Below, piece after piece: positions 8,587-17,081 of a DNA stretch of 63,638 bases. Origin of the DNA: Salinactinospora qingdaonensis. GTDB lineage: Bacteria > Actinomycetota > Actinomycetes > Streptosporangiales > Streptosporangiaceae. A program made the position numbers and the translations under genes. The notes beneath the pieces were generated by a model that saw only the letters and a list, made by a program, of their open reading frames with translations, ran no database searches and was not told where the DNA came from. Positions within the stretch are counted from its first letter, which is position 1. The number at the start of each line of letters is the position of its first letter. Location of the stretch: assembly GCF_039539445.1 (NCBI RefSeq), contig NZ_BAABDD010000026.1, forward strand, positions 1 to 63,638, in the 5' to 3' direction.

Positions 8587-9150
8587 TCAGGGCACGGCGC
8601 CGGAGAAAACGGCCGGCTGCCGGGGATGCTCGAAACGCACGGTGAGCCTCCTGGCGTCGGGTGGGAAGAGACAGGCGAAGCGCACCGTCACCGAGGTGTC
8701 GACCTCACCGGCGGTCACGCGATCGGCGCCGTGGTCGGGAGCGAGGACGTTGGCCACGGCCTCGCCATCGGCGGCGCAGGTGAGCGGGCTCTGGGTCAAG
8801 CCCAGCACCCGACCGATCGGCTCCCTCATCCGGATGGCTAGCGCGAACACGACGATGGGCTCGCCCGCCGCGGAGTCGCCGCGCCGGCCGGTGTGGGGGG
8901 CCACTCGTACCGCCGACGCGCCGGCGACCCGCCGCCCGACGACGTCGACGCTGAATCCGACCTCGGCGGTCTGGCCGGTGAACTCGTGCTCATAGGCACC
9001 AACGGGGTAGGTGATGACGTGTTCCTCGCCAAAGGGGAGATGCCCGCCGTGGGCCGGTACGGCGGTACCCCCGACGACGAGGCAGATGAGGGCGATGAGG
9101 ACGGCAGCGAAGGGAAGGAGGCGGGAAGCGGACAGCGGGCGAGCAGCCAT
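8587..9150 (-). CDS. Secreted or membrane-anchored protein of unknown function
   Basis: 187 aa from the ATG at 9150, preceded by AAGGAAGA. Hydrophobic N-terminal segment (SRLLPFAAVLIALICLVVGG), either a signal peptide or a single anchor; no lipobox. The rest is a beta-rich domain with two Cys and no motif I recognise. An upstream in-frame start would add 23 residues with no ribosome site. Flanked by the convergent GH18 gene and divergent sppA; role unknown. Confidence 0.65.
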   Translation of the reverse strand: MAARPLSASRLLPFAAVLIALICLVVGGTAVPAHGGHLPFGEEHVITYPVGAYEHEFTGQTAEVGFSVDVVGRRVAGASAVRVAPHTGRRGDSAAGEPIVVFALAIRMREPIGRVLGLTQSPLTCAADGEAVANVLAPDHGADRVTAGEVDTSVTVRFACLFPPDARRLTVRFEHPRQPAVFSGAVP

Positions 9151-9319
9151 GGGTCTTCCTTTTTCCGCGACGAAGAGGACGAAGAGGGGAGGGGCGATCA
9201 CATCGCCCCGACGACACAATTAACCTTAGACATCACAGAAAGTAGTGTCGGGTTATCCACAAGCTTGACTGCGGGCTCCTCGATGCCGGTGCCCGGCGAG
9301 GCTGGTCGGCTACTAGCCT

Positions 9320-11044
9320 GTGCGTATGGTGGAAGTCGCGAAGCTGCTCGAACCCGTCTCCAAGCTGCGACAGCGGCGCGCTGGCCCGCTCGTCCTCGAA
9401 CTCGACCTCACTGAAGGCATCTCCGACGAGTCGCCCGGTGACCCGCTTGGCCAACTGCTGGCTATGCGTCGCCAGCGACTGTTCGACATCCTGGAGGGCA
9501 TCCGCCGCGGTGCCCGCGATCCCCGTGTCAAGGCGCTTATCGCCAAGATCGGTTCCGCCCCCATCAGCTTCGGCAAGCTCCAGGAGCTGCGCACGGCCGT
9601 GGGGGTGTTCCGCGCCAGCGGCAAACCGGCTCTGGCCTGGAGCGAGTCGTTCGGTGACTTCGGCCCTGGCACCGCCTCCTACTACCTCGCCACGGCGTTT
9701 TCCGAAATCGCCCTGGTGCCTTCGGGGGCGGTGGGCCTGACCGGCCTCAGCGTCACCAACCGTTTCCTGCGCGACGCGGTGGAAAAACTCGGGGTCGACT
9801 ACGAGATCGGCGCGCGCCACGAGTACAAGAACGCCGTCAACATGCTCACCGAGCGCGACTTCACCGGACCGCACCGCGAGGCCACCGAGCGCATTGTCGC
9901 CTCCCTGACCGAGCAGGTGGTCGAGGGGATCAGTGAAGGGCGTGGGCTCAGCGCCCAGGACGTGCGTTCTCTCATCGACCGCGGCCCGTTCATCAGTCAC
10001 GAGGCGCTGGAGGCCGGCCTGGTCGACCGGTTGGGCTACCGCGACGAGATCTACGGCGAACTGCTGGGGCGCTTCCGCGGCCCAGAGAGCGAGCACGAGG
10101 GGGCGCGGCTCCAGTTCGTGTCGCGCTACCAGCGTGCCCAGACGCTGGCCAGCCGGGTTCCGGCGGTGCAGCGCGGCGAGTACGTGGCGCTCGTCTCGGG
10201 TATCGGCCAGATCATCCCCGGACGCAGCCGGCGCTCTCCGCTGGGCGGCAGCAGCGCCATGGGGTCTGACACCGTCGCCGCGGCTTTCCGCGCCGCCCGT
10301 GCCGATCCCAAGGCGCGTGCCGTGGTGTTTCGCGTCGACAGTGGTGGCGGCTCCTACACCGCCTCCGATGTGATCCGCCGAGAGGTCAAGCTGACCTCGG
10401 AGGCCGGCAAGCCGGTGGTCGTGTCCATGGGGGACGTCGCGGCCTCGGGCGGATACTTCATCGCGCTGGGAGCCGACAGCATCGTCGCCAAGCCGGGCAC
10501 GCTGACCGGCTCCATCGGGGTGTTCATTGTCAAGGCGGTCCTGTCGGAGCTGATGGGCAAGCTGGGGATCTCCAGCGACTCCATCGACGCCGGCTCGCAC
10601 GCGACCATGTACAGCACCGATCGCAAATTCAGCGAGTCGGAGTGGGAACGGGTCAACGCGATGCTCGACCACGTCTATGACGACTTCACGGCCAAGGTCG
10701 CCGAGGCGCGGGGGATGACCCGTGAACAGGTCCACGAGGTCGCCCGAGGTCGGGTCTGGACGGGGGCCGACGCTCACACGCACGGGCTCGTCGACGAACT
10801 GGGCGGGGTGGAGACCGCCGCCGGGATCGCCCGGAAACGGGCCGGCCTGCCGTCGATGACCGCACTGCGCCCCTTCCCGCAGCCGAATCCGCTGGAGCGG
10901 CTGGTTCCGCCCGAGTCCAGCGAGGACAAGACCGCGGCGCGGCTGCGCGTGAGCTCGTGGGGCCCGTTGGCCGAGCTCTCGGCCCGGATCGGACTGCCCG
11001 CTGCCGGCCCGCTGGTCATGCCGGGGACGTGGGAGATCCGTTGA
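9320..11044 (+). CDS. sppA: Signal peptide peptidase SppA, 67-kDa double-domain type
   Basis: 574 aa, tandem ClpP-like domains as in protease IV. Expected dyad: Lys about 170 in EYKNAVNML of the first domain and Ser about 376 in GDVAASGGYFIALG of the second. The family cuts leftover signal peptides in the membrane. No clear N-terminal transmembrane helix is seen, unlike E. coli SppA. The start is GTG 9320 or ATG 9326; neither has a strong ribosome site. It overlaps the flavin reductase start by 3 nt (TTGA), so the two are translationally coupled. Confidence 0.92.
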   Translation: MRMVEVAKLLEPVSKLRQRRAGPLVLELDLTEGISDESPGDPLGQLLAMRRQRLFDILEGIRRGARDPRVKALIAKIGSAPISFGKLQELRTAVGVFRASGKPALAWSESFGDFGPGTASYYLATAFSEIALVPSGAVGLTGLSVTNRFLRDAVEKLGVDYEIGARHEYKNAVNMLTERDFTGPHREATERIVASLTEQVVEGISEGRGLSAQDVRSLIDRGPFISHEALEAGLVDRLGYRDEIYGELLGRFRGPESEHEGARLQFVSRYQRAQTLASRVPAVQRGEYVALVSGIGQIIPGRSRRSPLGGSSAMGSDTVAAAFRAARADPKARAVVFRVDSGGGSYTASDVIRREVKLTSEAGKPVVVSMGDVAASGGYFIALGADSIVAKPGTLTGSIGVFIVKAVLSELMGKLGISSDSIDAGSHATMYSTDRKFSESEWERVNAMLDHVYDDFTAKVAEARGMTREQVHEVARGRVWTGADAHTHGLVDELGGVETAAGIARKRAGLPSMTALRPFPQPNPLERLVPPESSEDKTAARLRVSSWGPLAELSARIGLPAAGPLVMPGTWEIR

Positions 11045-11553
11045 ACGGCGACCCGCTGGTTGCCCCCACTGAGTTCACCGAGACCATGGCGCACTTCGCC
11101 ACGGGCGTGACCGTGGTCACCGTGCGCGACGACCGCGACGATATCGGCACTACGGTCAGCGCCGTCGCCTCCATCTCGGCCGAGCCGCCCATTGTGTTGG
11201 TCAGTGTGCTCGCCGAGAGCTACCTCAGCGAGGTCATGGACCGGCAGGGGGCGTGGGCGGTGAACGTGCTCGACGCCCGCCACAAGGCCATCGCCGGCCG
11301 GTTCGCCGCCGAGGGCCGGCCGAGCGCGCGGTTGCTGCTGGCCAACGAGCCGCACCACCGGGGCGAACGCACCGGTGCGTTGATCCTCGACGAGGCGATC
11401 GCGGCGCTGGAGTGCTCGATGACGCAGCGTGTGGTCGCGGGCGACCACGTGGCCTATCTGGGGGAGGTAACCGCGCTTCCCGCCGTGGGGCGGGGGTCTG
11501 CCCCTGGTTCACCGCTGATCCGCTACGGCGGGAGGTACCACAGCCTCAGCTAG
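11041..11553 (+). CDS. Flavin reductase-like domain protein
   Basis: 170 aa. Single flavin reductase (FMN-binding split barrel) domain: MAHFATGVTVVTVR, TTVSAVASISAEPPIVLVSV, and C-terminal PLIRYGGRYHSLS. Members usually reduce FMN or FAD with NAD(P)H for a partner monooxygenase. Start TTG 11041, with GGGAG upstream, overlaps the sppA stop; ATG 11086 is a possible shorter start. No monooxygenase lies nearby, so the electron acceptor is unknown. Confidence 0.85.
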   Translation: MNGDPLVAPTEFTETMAHFATGVTVVTVRDDRDDIGTTVSAVASISAEPPIVLVSVLAESYLSEVMDRQGAWAVNVLDARHKAIAGRFAAEGRPSARLLLANEPHHRGERTGALILDEAIAALECSMTQRVVAGDHVAYLGEVTALPAVGRGSAPGSPLIRYGGRYHSLS

Positions 11554-11642
11554 CCCCTTTTACGGTCTGCACTTTTTCGGTAACCGAAGTCGCACGGCGT
11601 GGTTAGTTCACTCGCCCTGGCTTGGGAGGGTGGAATGGAGCC

Positions 11643-11708
11643 ATGGACGCCCTGATCACGTTCCTCGGTATTATCGCGGTCGGCCTCGTGCTCGCCGCGA
11701 TTCTTTGA
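11643..11708 (+). CDS. Candidate 21-aa hydrophobic small protein
   Basis: ATG 11643 to TGA 11706-11708 reads MDALITFLGIIAVGLVLAAI plus a final Leu: one acidic residue then a single membrane helix. GGGAGGG lies about 13 nt upstream. It sits between the flavin reductase stop and a strong terminator. Short one-helix proteins are common in bacteria, but no homologue can be named from sequence alone. Confidence 0.4.
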   Translation: MDALITFLGIIAVGLVLAAIL

Positions 11709-11740
11709 CCTAGTCCGCCCGGCGACCTCGCACCGAAAAC

Positions 11741-11779
11741 GAGGCCGCTCACCCGGCGATCCGCCCAGGGAGCGGCCTC
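11741..11779. terminator. Hairpin terminator downstream of flavin reductase region
   Basis: GAGGCCGCTC at 11741-11750 pairs exactly with GAGCGGCCTC at 11770-11779; the loop is 19 nt. It lies between convergent transcription units. Confidence 0.65.
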
Positions 11780-11787
11780 ATCCTCCG

Positions 11788-11842
11788 TGGAATGTGGCAA
11801 CGGCGTGGGGGCTCTTACGGTGCTGTGCCGTGCCACATTCCA
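11788..11842. terminator. Second inverted repeat before the osmoprotectant operon end
   Basis: TGGAATGTGGCA at 11788-11799 and TGCCACATTCCA at 11831-11842 are perfect 12-bp inverted repeats with a 31-nt loop, 16 bp from the stop of the binding-protein gene on the minus strand. Confidence 0.55.
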
Positions 11843-11857
11843 GCGCCCGCCCGGCGG

Positions 11858-12772
11858 CTAGACCAGGCCTACCGACTCCAGCCAGTCGGTGGCGACGTGG
11901 TCGGGGTCTTCGTGGTCGACGCTGACCCGCTGGTTGAGGTCGACCAGGGCCTGGGTCGTGAGTTCGGCGGAGACCGCGTTGAGGGCGTCGCGGGCGGTGT
12001 CGTCGACGCTGTCGCTGTGGATGAGTGGCGTCACGTTCTGGACGCCGAAGAGGTTCTCGGGGTCCTCCAGGACGACGAAGTCGTTGACAGCGAAGGCGGG
12101 ACTGGTGGTGAACAGGTTGCCCGCCTGGATATCGCCGTCGGAAAGGGCTTGGGCGACGAGTGAGGAGTCCAGGGAGCGGAACTCGGCGAAGGTGAGGCCG
12201 TAGGTCTCGCTCAGCCCCGGCACACCCTGGGGGCGGGTCTCGAACTCGGCGGGCGCGCCGAGAACCATGTCACCGGCCACGTCCGCCAAGTCGGGGATGG
12301 CCGCCAGGTCGTGGCGTTGGGCGGTTTCGGCTGTGACCGTGAGCGAGTCCTTGCTCTGCGCCTGTGCGGAGTCGAGGATGGCGAGACTATCGGGGAGCTG
12401 TTGTTCGATGGTGGCGTTGGTGGCCTCGGTGTCGCCGGTGGTGGCCTCCGGGTCGAGGTGGAAGAGGACCGCACCGTTGTATTCGGGAAAGACCGACAGC
12501 TCCCCCTCCTGGATCTGGTGGAAGTAGACCTCGCGGCTGCCGATGTTGAACTGGGTCCGCACCGGCACCCCTTGCGCCCGCATCGCCTCGGCGTAGATGT
12601 TGCCGAGCAGGGTGCTCTCGGGGAAGTTGGCCGATCCCACGACGACCGCCTCCTGCGACGGGTCGGCGGAGCCCCCGCCTCCCCCCTCCTCGTAGGGGTC
12701 GGAGCTGCCGCACGCGGTCAGTATGAGGGGCAGCAGGGCGGTGGCGGCGGCGAGTCTGCGGGGGCTGCGCAT
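11858..12772 (-). CDS. Osmoprotectant ABC transporter substrate-binding lipoprotein (OpuCC/ProX-like)
   Basis: 304 aa from the ATG at 12772, preceded by GAGAAGG. Signal peptide with lipobox LILTACGSS, then a Gly/Asp linker and an OpuAC domain (VVVGSANFPESTLLGNIYAE; FPEYNGAVLFHL; GDIQAGNLFTTSPA). It should bind quaternary amines such as glycine betaine or choline outside the membrane and deliver them to the permeases. Last gene of a four-gene minus-strand operon (ATPase, permease, permease, binding protein). The same frame is open far upstream by chance, but only this region carries lipoprotein features. Confidence 0.9.
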   Translation of the reverse strand: MRSPRRLAAATALLPLILTACGSSDPYEEGGGGGSADPSQEAVVVGSANFPESTLLGNIYAEAMRAQGVPVRTQFNIGSREVYFHQIQEGELSVFPEYNGAVLFHLDPEATTGDTEATNATIEQQLPDSLAILDSAQAQSKDSLTVTAETAQRHDLAAIPDLADVAGDMVLGAPAEFETRPQGVPGLSETYGLTFAEFRSLDSSLVAQALSDGDIQAGNLFTTSPAFAVNDFVVLEDPENLFGVQNVTPLIHSDSVDDTARDALNAVSAELTTQALVDLNQRVSVDHEDPDHVATDWLESVGLV

Positions 12773-12807
12773 GGCGTACCTTCTCTCACGTGAGGACCGG
12801 GGAGGGA

Positions 12808-13476
12808 TCATCGCGCCTTCGACTGCCGCAGCCCCGGCGCGACCAGCGCGCGGCGCAGCGCAGCGAAGACGACGATGACGAACACAGCGAGGGCGACGAC
12901 GAGCAGCGCGCCGCCCACGACCATCTCGAAACGCTGCCGGGCCTGGCCGTCGACGATGAAACGGCCGAGCCCGCCGATGCCGACGTAGGCGGCGATCGTG
13001 GCGGTGGAGACCACCTGGATGGCGGCTGTCCGCAACCCGAGGAGGATCAGCGGCAGCGCGACGGGGACCTCCAACCGCAACAGCACGTGACGCTCCCGCA
13101 TCCCCATCCCCCGGGCGGCGTCGCGCGCACGGGGATCGACACCGCGCACTCCCTCGTGGGTGTTGACGAGGATGGGAGGAACGGCCAGCGCCACCAAGGC
13201 CGCCATCACCGGCAGCAGGCCGATACCGGCGGCCAGCACCACGAGCATGAGAACACCGATCGTGGGCAACGCGCGGGCGAAGTTGGCCACGGACACGGTG
13301 AGGAACCCGCCTCGGCCGGTATGGCCGGTGAGCAGCCCCACGGGGACCGCGATGAGGGCTGAGAGCAGCAGCGCCAGGCCAGAGTAGCCAAGGTGCTCGG
13401 CCAGCCGCACGGGGATACCGGCCGGGCCGCTCCACTGCGCCGGGTCGGCGAACCATTCCCAAAACCACAGCACCAT
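12808..13476 (-). CDS. Osmoprotectant ABC transporter permease (OpuCD-like)
   Basis: 222 aa, about five to six membrane helices. The BPD-transport EAA loop is visible as ARGMGMRERHVLLRLEVPVALP, followed by IGGLGRFIVDG, both typical of betaine/choline permeases. Forms the membrane channel with the second permease. Twelve bp separate it from the upstream permease gene and 35 bp from the downstream binding-protein gene, supporting one operon. Confidence 0.88.
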   Translation of the reverse strand: MVLWFWEWFADPAQWSGPAGIPVRLAEHLGYSGLALLLSALIAVPVGLLTGHTGRGGFLTVSVANFARALPTIGVLMLVVLAAGIGLLPVMAALVALAVPPILVNTHEGVRGVDPRARDAARGMGMRERHVLLRLEVPVALPLILLGLRTAAIQVVSTATIAAYVGIGGLGRFIVDGQARQRFEMVVGGALLVVALAVFVIVVFAALRRALVAPGLRQSKAR

Positions 13477-13488
13477 CGTCTGGACTCC

Positions 13489-14181
13489 CTACCGTGGCTG
13501 TTCGGGCTCGTCGACCGGCCCGGCGGCACGCTCGCGTCGCCACGGCGTCAACAGGCGCTGCAACAGCACCAGCAACGCATCGGCGCAGAAGGCGAGCAGC
13601 ACCGACAGGACGGTTCCGACGACGATCGGCGTGGGGAACTGGCGGCGGAACCCCTCGGTCAAGATGAGTTGGCCGAGCCCACCCAACCCCACGAGGGAGG
13701 CGACACTGACCATGCTGATGGTGGCGACCGCCGCGACGCGCAGGCCGGCCACGATCACCGGGACCGCGATCGGGAGCTCGACGCGCAGGAGTTGGCGCAG
13801 CGGCCCGAACCCCATGGCCGTGGCGGCCTGGCGCACGTGCTCGGGCACGTGGTGCAGGCCGTCGACGACGTTGGGCACCAGGATCGCCAGCGTGTAGAGG
13901 GTGAGCGGGATGACGGCCGTCCACAGGCTGAAGCTGGTGTAGGGCAGCAGCAGGAAGAACAGCGCGATAGAGGGGATCGCGTAGACGACGTTGACCGCTG
14001 TGAGCGTGGCCGGATACAGCGACCGCCAACGCACGCAGGCGATCCCCACCGGTAGCGCGATGAGCAGGCCCAGCAGCAGCGGGATCACCGACAGTTGCAG
14101 GTGCTCCAGCAGGCGGGTGCCGATGGGGTCGGCGAGGTTGGCGGCGATCCACTCCCAACTGATCAGCGGCGCCTCACCCAT
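13489..14181 (-). CDS. Osmoprotectant ABC transporter permease (OpuCB-like)
   Basis: 230 aa from the ATG at 14181. Several membrane helices, the EAA-type loop ATAMGFGPLRQLLRVELPIA and the GLGGLGQLILTEG segment mark a betaine/choline-type inner-membrane component. The start overlaps the ATPase stop by 8 bp, indicating translational coupling. The C-terminal tail is Arg/Pro-rich. A longer in-frame start at 14286 would lie inside the ATPase gene and adds no recognisable sequence. Confidence 0.88.
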   Translation of the reverse strand: MGEAPLISWEWIAANLADPIGTRLLEHLQLSVIPLLLGLLIALPVGIACVRWRSLYPATLTAVNVVYAIPSIALFFLLLPYTSFSLWTAVIPLTLYTLAILVPNVVDGLHHVPEHVRQAATAMGFGPLRQLLRVELPIAVPVIVAGLRVAAVATISMVSVASLVGLGGLGQLILTEGFRRQFPTPIVVGTVLSVLLAFCADALLVLLQRLLTPWRRERAAGPVDEPEQPR

Positions 14182-15328
14182 CGTGGCCGACCGGAGGCAC
14201 GGTGGGCGTGGCGTCGTTGCCCACAGACGAGATGGCGGCGCCCAATTCGGACTGGGCGACGACGCCGACGACCTTGCCATCGGCATCGACCCCCACCGCT
14301 CTGCCGGTGGGGGAGAGCACGGCCGCGTCCAGCGCCGCGCGCAGCGAGTCGGTGACGACGCTGAAGACGTGGCCGTAGGAGACGAGTTCGAGCTGTTCGA
14401 GGCGCATAGTGGGGTCGCTGGCGTCGAGCGCGGTCACATGGACCCACCCGCGCGGTCGGCGGCGCTCATCGACCACGAACACCCACGGTTCCCCTTGGCC
14501 GAGTGCGATAGCGCGTGCGGCCTCGACCGAGGTCGCCGCGGAGAGCACCGTATCCCCGCGCAGCGGTAGAGAGTGGGCGGGGAAGAAAGACAGTCGCCGC
14601 ACTCCCCGGTCGTAGCCGAGGAACGAGGCGACGAACTCGTCGGCCGGTTCAGCGAGCAGCCGCTCGGGACGGTCGACCTGGGCGAGGCTGCCGCCGGGGC
14701 GCAGCACCGCGATCGTGTCGCCGATCTTGACGGCTTCGTCGATGTCGTGGGTGACGACCGCGATGGTCTTGCGCAGTTCCCCCTGCAATCGCAGCAGCTC
14801 CTCGTGCAGGCTGCTACGCACGATCGGGTCGACGGCGCTGAAGGGCTCGTCCATGAGCAGGATCGGCGGGTCGGCGGCCAGCGCACGGGCGACGCCGACG
14901 CGCTGCTGTTGGCCGCCGGAGAGTTGGTGGGGGTAACGGTGGGCGAGCTGGGGGGAGAGGCCGGCCATCTCCATGAGCTCTCGGGCGCGCCCGCGGGCGC
15001 GGCGCTTGCCCCATCGCAGCAGGAGGGGGACGGTGGCGATGTTGTCGAGGACGGTGCGGTGCGGGAACAGGCCCGCGTGTTGGATGACGTAGCCGATCGA
15101 CCGGCGCAGGTGGACGGGGTCGCTGTCGTTGACGTCGGAGCCGTCGATGCTTACGCGCCCCTCGGTGGGCTCAACCATGCGGTTGATCATGCGCAGCGAG
15201 GTCGTCTTGCCGCAGCCGGAGGGCCCGACGAGGACGGTGATCTCACCGCTTCGCAGGTGCAGGTCGAGTCCGGAGACAGCGACCGCGCCATCGGGGTAGC
15301 GCTTGGTGACTCCCTCAAAGGTGATCAT
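14174..15328 (-). CDS. Osmoprotectant ABC transporter ATPase with CBS domains (OpuCA/ProV-like)
   Basis: 384 aa. Walker A GPSGCGKTTS (about residues 36-45), signature LSGGQQQRVGVARAL, Walker B PILLMDEPFSAVDP, H-loop VTHDIDEAV. The C-terminal about 120 residues contain two CBS-like repeats, which in OpuA-type transporters sense ionic strength. Drives uptake of compatible solutes. First gene of the operon; the 145-bp gap before it should hold the promoter, and the ribosome site is weak. Confidence 0.93.
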   Translation of the reverse strand: MITFEGVTKRYPDGAVAVSGLDLHLRSGEITVLVGPSGCGKTTSLRMINRMVEPTEGRVSIDGSDVNDSDPVHLRRSIGYVIQHAGLFPHRTVLDNIATVPLLLRWGKRRARGRARELMEMAGLSPQLAHRYPHQLSGGQQQRVGVARALAADPPILLMDEPFSAVDPIVRSSLHEELLRLQGELRKTIAVVTHDIDEAVKIGDTIAVLRPGGSLAQVDRPERLLAEPADEFVASFLGYDRGVRRLSFFPAHSLPLRGDTVLSAATSVEAARAIALGQGEPWVFVVDERRRPRGWVHVTALDASDPTMRLEQLELVSYGHVFSVVTDSLRAALDAAVLSPTGRAVGVDADGKVVGVVAQSELGAAISSVGNDATPTVPPVGHDG

Positions 15329-15473
15329 GGGAACGTGTCATGTCCTCATCGGTGGGGGATCTCCTCGATCGGGTGATCGAAAGGCCGTCGCGCACGCTCG
15401 CCACATTCCACGTCAACCGAGGCGGCTGGAGCGCGCACCGGGCGAGGCCGTGGTCTTGCCCGGCGGTGGCTGC

Positions 15474-16133
15474 TCATCGGGCATGGTCGGCGAGCCAGGC
15501 GGGCAGTTCGGCGAGCCCATCGAGGATCACGTCGGCGTGGGCGGCTTCGGGAAGCTCGGCGTGGAGGTAGCCCCAGGGCCCCCGGCGTAGCAGGGCCGCC
15601 CGCATGCCGGCGGCCTTGGCGGGGAGGACGTCGTTGTCGACCCGGTCGCCGACGTAGAGGATCTCCTCGGGCTTGACGTCGGCCTCGTGGCGGACGCGGT
15701 CGAAAAACGCGGGATCGGGTTTGGCTACGCCCCACACGTCGGAGACGTGGATCGCGTCAACGGGCAGGCGCATCGCGACGAGAGCAGGCTCGGCGCGGGT
15801 GGGTTGGTTTCCCGCGACCAGGACCCCTAGGCCGGTCTCGCGCAGTCGCCGCAGGGTGGGGCGCACGTCAGGGTAGAGATCCTCGGCGTCGAAGTTCTCC
15901 CGCAGCGATTCCGGCTCCTCGGCCCGCCAGGCGGTGATTTCGGCGTTCACGTCGATGCCGGGCCGGATGACGTCGAAGGCGTCGCCCAGTGGCCGCCCTT
16001 GGGCGAGGACCCCGCCGATGATGGCGAAGAAGGTCAGGTGCGGCACGCCGAGCCGATCCGCCCAGCGGGCGAAGATACGCGACTCGTTGATGAGCGTCTC
16101 ACCGACGTCGAACACTACGCTACGGATCTGCAC
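15474..16133 (-). CDS. HAD-superfamily hydrolase
   Basis: 219 aa. HAD motifs: VFDVGETLI with nucleophile Asp about 9 (DxGxT form), motif II around VAGNQPT, Lys in VAKPDPAFF, and GDRVDNDVLPAKAAG with the metal-binding acids. Probably a phosphatase or haloacid-type hydrolase of the FMO/YjjG-like group; substrate unknown. Start GTG 16133 has no visible ribosome site. It lies 51 bp downstream of nrtR on the same strand and might be cotranscribed. Confidence 0.85.
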   Translation of the reverse strand: MQIRSVVFDVGETLINESRIFARWADRLGVPHLTFFAIIGGVLAQGRPLGDAFDVIRPGIDVNAEITAWRAEEPESLRENFDAEDLYPDVRPTLRRLRETGLGVLVAGNQPTRAEPALVAMRLPVDAIHVSDVWGVAKPDPAFFDRVRHEADVKPEEILYVGDRVDNDVLPAKAAGMRAALLRRGPWGYLHAELPEAAHADVILDGLAELPAWLADHAR

Positions 16134-16184
16134 AAAAAGGACGTTAACATGGCGGCTTCTCTGCCGCTGCGCACGCGTGTGCCC

Positions 16185-16940
16185 TCACCTGTACTCGGGT
16201 GGGCGAAGCACCGCGAAGGCGTCGGTGATCTCCAGTCGGCGGGCGCGGAATCTGAACAGGGCGGCGGGACGCCCGCCTGAGCGCCCTGAGGGCACGAACG
16301 CGCCCGTCTCTTCGATCTGGCCCCGGCGCAGGAGGACGCGCCGCAAGTTGGTGGCGGCCACCTCGTGGCCCAGGGCGGCGCTGTAGTAGCGGGAAAGCTG
16401 GGACATGGTGAACTCGCCGGGGGCGAGGGCGAAGCCGACGTTGGTGTAGGAGAGTTTGGCCCGCAGCCGCTGGCGTCCGGAGCCGATGATCAGCGCGTGG
16501 TCGAAGGCCATCGTGGGCAGATCCGTCACCGGGTGCCAGTGAGTGTCGGCGGGGGTCACCGGGTCGTTGTCGGCCGGCACGAGGCCCAGGTAGGCGGTGG
16601 CCAGGACACGTCCGTGCGGATGGCGCTCGGGGGCGCCCCGGGTTTCGAGCTGTTCCAGGTGGGTGAGCTCGCGCACGTCGACTTTTTGGGCGAGTTGCCG
16701 GCGGATGGACTCGTCGAGTCCTTCCCAAGCTCCCAACCGTCCGCCGGGCAGCGCCCAGTCGCCCTCGAACGGCGGCCGGGCGCGCCGCCACACCAGGACA
16801 CAGAGACGATCGGCCCGAACCTGGAAGACGACGGCGAGCACCTCGTGGGCTGCCACATGGTCACGCGCCGTCGCTGCCAGCGCAGGCGCGCCGGCCGTGT
16901 TCCCACTCACGTGGTCGATGCCTGCCTCTATACCTTCCAT
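16185..16940 (-). CDS. nrtR: NrtR-type Nudix transcriptional regulator of NAD synthesis
   Basis: 251 aa from ATG 16940 (ATG 16949 adds three residues). N-terminal Nudix fold with a degenerate box: GGRLGAWEGLDESIRRQLAQ, where the REUxEE core is replaced by RQLAQK, so hydrolysis is unlikely. C-terminal winged helix (about residues 165-251), ending in RRLEITDAFAVLRPPEYR. NrtR repressors bind ADP-ribose or related NAD metabolites and control NAD biosynthesis genes. The gene is divergent from nadA and an inverted repeat lies between them, matching this role. Confidence 0.9.
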   Translation of the reverse strand: MEGIEAGIDHVSGNTAGAPALAATARDHVAAHEVLAVVFQVRADRLCVLVWRRARPPFEGDWALPGGRLGAWEGLDESIRRQLAQKVDVRELTHLEQLETRGAPERHPHGRVLATAYLGLVPADNDPVTPADTHWHPVTDLPTMAFDHALIIGSGRQRLRAKLSYTNVGFALAPGEFTMSQLSRYYSAALGHEVAATNLRRVLLRRGQIEETGAFVPSGRSGGRPAALFRFRARRLEITDAFAVLRPPEYR

Positions 16941-16961
16941 TACGCCCATGTTAGGCTGCCA

Positions 16962-16990
16962 CCAGTTTTTGCCTACAAGACAAAAACTGG
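16962..16990. promoter_or_regulatory. Candidate NrtR operator between nrtR and nadA
   Basis: Perfect 10-bp inverted repeat CCAGTTTTTG (16962-16971) and CAAAAACTGG (16981-16990) with a 9-bp spacer. It lies 13-22 bp from the nrtR starts and about 91 bp from nadA, suited to control both. Confidence 0.7.
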
Positions 16991-17081
16991 ATGTGACCAC
17001 AGCGGCACATACCTCCGGTCGCCGCGCCCGGTCCGATCGGCCGGCCGGCGAGCGAACCAGCCGAAGGAAGAAGTAACACAC

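Noticed and set aside
12773..14158. N-terminal extension of the binding-protein frame across the permease genes
   Set aside because: The sequence is Arg/Pro-rich shadow of the permease genes; the lipoprotein start at 12772 is clear.
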